Source: Lysobacterales bacterium
GTDB taxonomy: Bacteria; Pseudomonadota; Gammaproteobacteria; Xanthomonadales; Marinicellaceae
Length of the DNA stretch: 7,944 bases
Reading direction: 5' to 3'
Assembly (NCBI GenBank): GCA_027083915.1
Contig: JALWML010000039.1
Location: 1-7,944 of the forward strand
A program made the position numbers and the translations under genes. The notes below the pieces were generated by a model. It had not been told where the DNA came from. It did not search any database and saw nothing but the letters and a program-made list of their open reading frames with translations. Shown here one piece after another: positions 7,432-7,944 of this stretch. Within the stretch, counting starts at the first letter, position 1, and each line of letters starts with the position of its first letter.

Positions 7432-7445
7432 CTAATGTGAATTAG
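7432..7445. promoter_or_regulatory. Small palindrome in the leader of the beta-ureidopropionase gene
   Basis: CTAAT-GTGA-ATTAG is a perfect inverted repeat with five-base arms and a four-base centre, 31 bases upstream of the ATG. It could be a repressor operator near a promoter for the hydrolase-transporter pair. The arms are short and no convincing -35/-10 pair was found beside it, so it could be chance. Confidence 0.25.
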
Positions 7446-7472
7446 GTTGTTGTAGTAACTTTACTCAAAAAT

Positions 7473-7487
7473 CTTGAATACCTCAAG
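7473..7487 (-). terminator. Weak hairpin downstream of pyrB
   Basis: Read leftward, CTTGA-GGTAT-TCAAG forms a five-base-pair stem with a five-base loop, followed by ATTTTTG, 11 bases after the pyrB stop codon. Position and T-run fit an intrinsic terminator, but the stem is short, so read-through into the hydrolase gene is likely. Confidence 0.3.
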
Positions 7488-7498
7488 TTAGATTTCAA

Positions 7499-7944
7499 TT
7501 AATTAAGTAATGTTGCTAAAACGGCTTGCCGAATAAAAACGCCGTTACTGACTTGTTCGAGTATTACGGCAGGGAAATTATCAGCAATTTCAGAGCTTAT
7601 TTCGACTTCTCGATTAATCGGTCCAGGATGCAAAACGATGCAATTGGGATTGGCAAAGGCGAGCGTATGTTTGTTTAAGCCAAAGTTTTGGTGATAATTG
7701 GCTAAATCAGGAATGTTGTGCTGTGCCATGCGTTCTTTTTGAATGCGTAACATAACAATGACTTCGCTGTTGTCTAAGGCTTGTTGCATATCTTGGCAAA
7801 TAATGGCTTTTTCTGATTGCTTGGGTAAGAGTTCAGATGGACCAAATAAGTGTATTTTGTTATTGCCAAGAATGTGTAGTGCATCGACCAATGAGTTGGC
7901 AACGCGGGAATGTTTTATATCGCCAATGATAGATACTTTTATGT
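7499..7944 (-). CDS. pyrB: Aspartate carbamoyltransferase catalytic chain, C-terminal part only
   Basis: The reverse-strand frame is open to the right edge, so the N-terminal half lies outside. The visible 147 residues are the aspartate-binding domain of a protein usually about 300-330 residues long. The enzyme joins carbamoyl phosphate and L-aspartate to give N-carbamoyl-L-aspartate, the committed step of pyrimidine synthesis. Motifs in order are IIGDIKHSRVANSL (its Arg corresponds to E. coli R167), VIVMLRIQKERM (E. coli R229 and Q231), LHPGPINREVEI in the 260s loop region, and ILEQVSNGVFIRQAVL at the C-terminus. These also separate it from ornithine carbamoyltransferase. The HPGPINR style resembles chains that work without PyrI, and no pyrI follows downstream. 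The gene ends 98 bases before a pyrimidine-degradation pair on the same strand. A start placed at the TTG at 7891 would be wrong, because conserved family sequence continues upstream of it. Confidence 0.92.
   Translation of the reverse strand, partial: IKVSIIGDIKHSRVANSLVDALHILGNNKIHLFGPSELLPKQSEKAIICQDMQQALDNSEVIVMLRIQKERMAQHNIPDLANYHQNFGLNKHTLAFANPNCIVLHPGPINREVEISSEIADNFPAVILEQVSNGVFIRQAVLATLLN

Noticed and set aside
7499..7891. A complete short gene starting at the TTG at 7891
   Set aside because: Conserved aspartate carbamoyltransferase sequence (IIGDIKHSRVANS) continues in frame upstream to the window edge, so this is an internal codon of a truncated pyrB.
1..7944. tRNA, rRNA, CRISPR array, insertion sequence or phage genes
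   Set aside because: No cloverleaf-like segment, regularly spaced repeat array, terminal inverted repeats with a transposase, or phage-type gene was seen; coding sequence covers nearly everything.

Overview
The window is AT-rich, gene-dense bacterial DNA. The pyrimidine-catabolic enzyme types, a ToxR/CadC-like membrane regulator with a TPR-rich C-terminus and a Sec-exported Asn-rich beta-helix protein suggest a gammaproteobacterium, perhaps a marine, low-GC one. That placement is an inference from protein style and was not tested against any database. Six protein-coding genes fill almost the whole window, and two of them run off its edges. I see no rRNA, tRNA, CRISPR array or insertion sequence.

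Left part (1-5053): a divergent pair of transcription units. Leftward run a two-membrane-segment DUF3592-type protein (2595-2032) and, overlapping it by four bases (ATGA), a secreted right-handed beta-helix protein (from 2035, continuing past position 1). Rightward runs a 753-residue one-component regulator (2792-5053). It has an N-terminal OmpR/PhoB-type winged helix, one membrane segment and a long TPR-like region predicted to lie in the periplasm. The 196-base gap between them holds a perfect 11-base tandem repeat (2685-2706). It lies just upstream of a plausible leftward promoter and has the period expected for a winged-helix regulator of this type. My reading is a self-contained module in which the membrane regulator controls the envelope/secreted pair.

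Right part (5074-7944): three leftward genes. In transcription order these are the C-terminal part of aspartate carbamoyltransferase (pyrB, cut by the right edge), a beta-ureidopropionase of the nitrilase superfamily, and an NCS1-family nucleobase/hydantoin transporter. The last two are 29 bases apart and almost certainly form an operon for uptake and reductive breakdown of a pyrimidine-type compound; the enzyme makes beta-alanine, CO2 and ammonia from N-carbamoyl-beta-alanine. Dihydropyrimidine dehydrogenase and dihydropyrimidinase are not in the window. pyrB is separated from this pair by 98 bases containing a weak hairpin and a small palindrome, so it may be a separate unit. The regulator and the transporter converge with only 20 bases between their stop codons.
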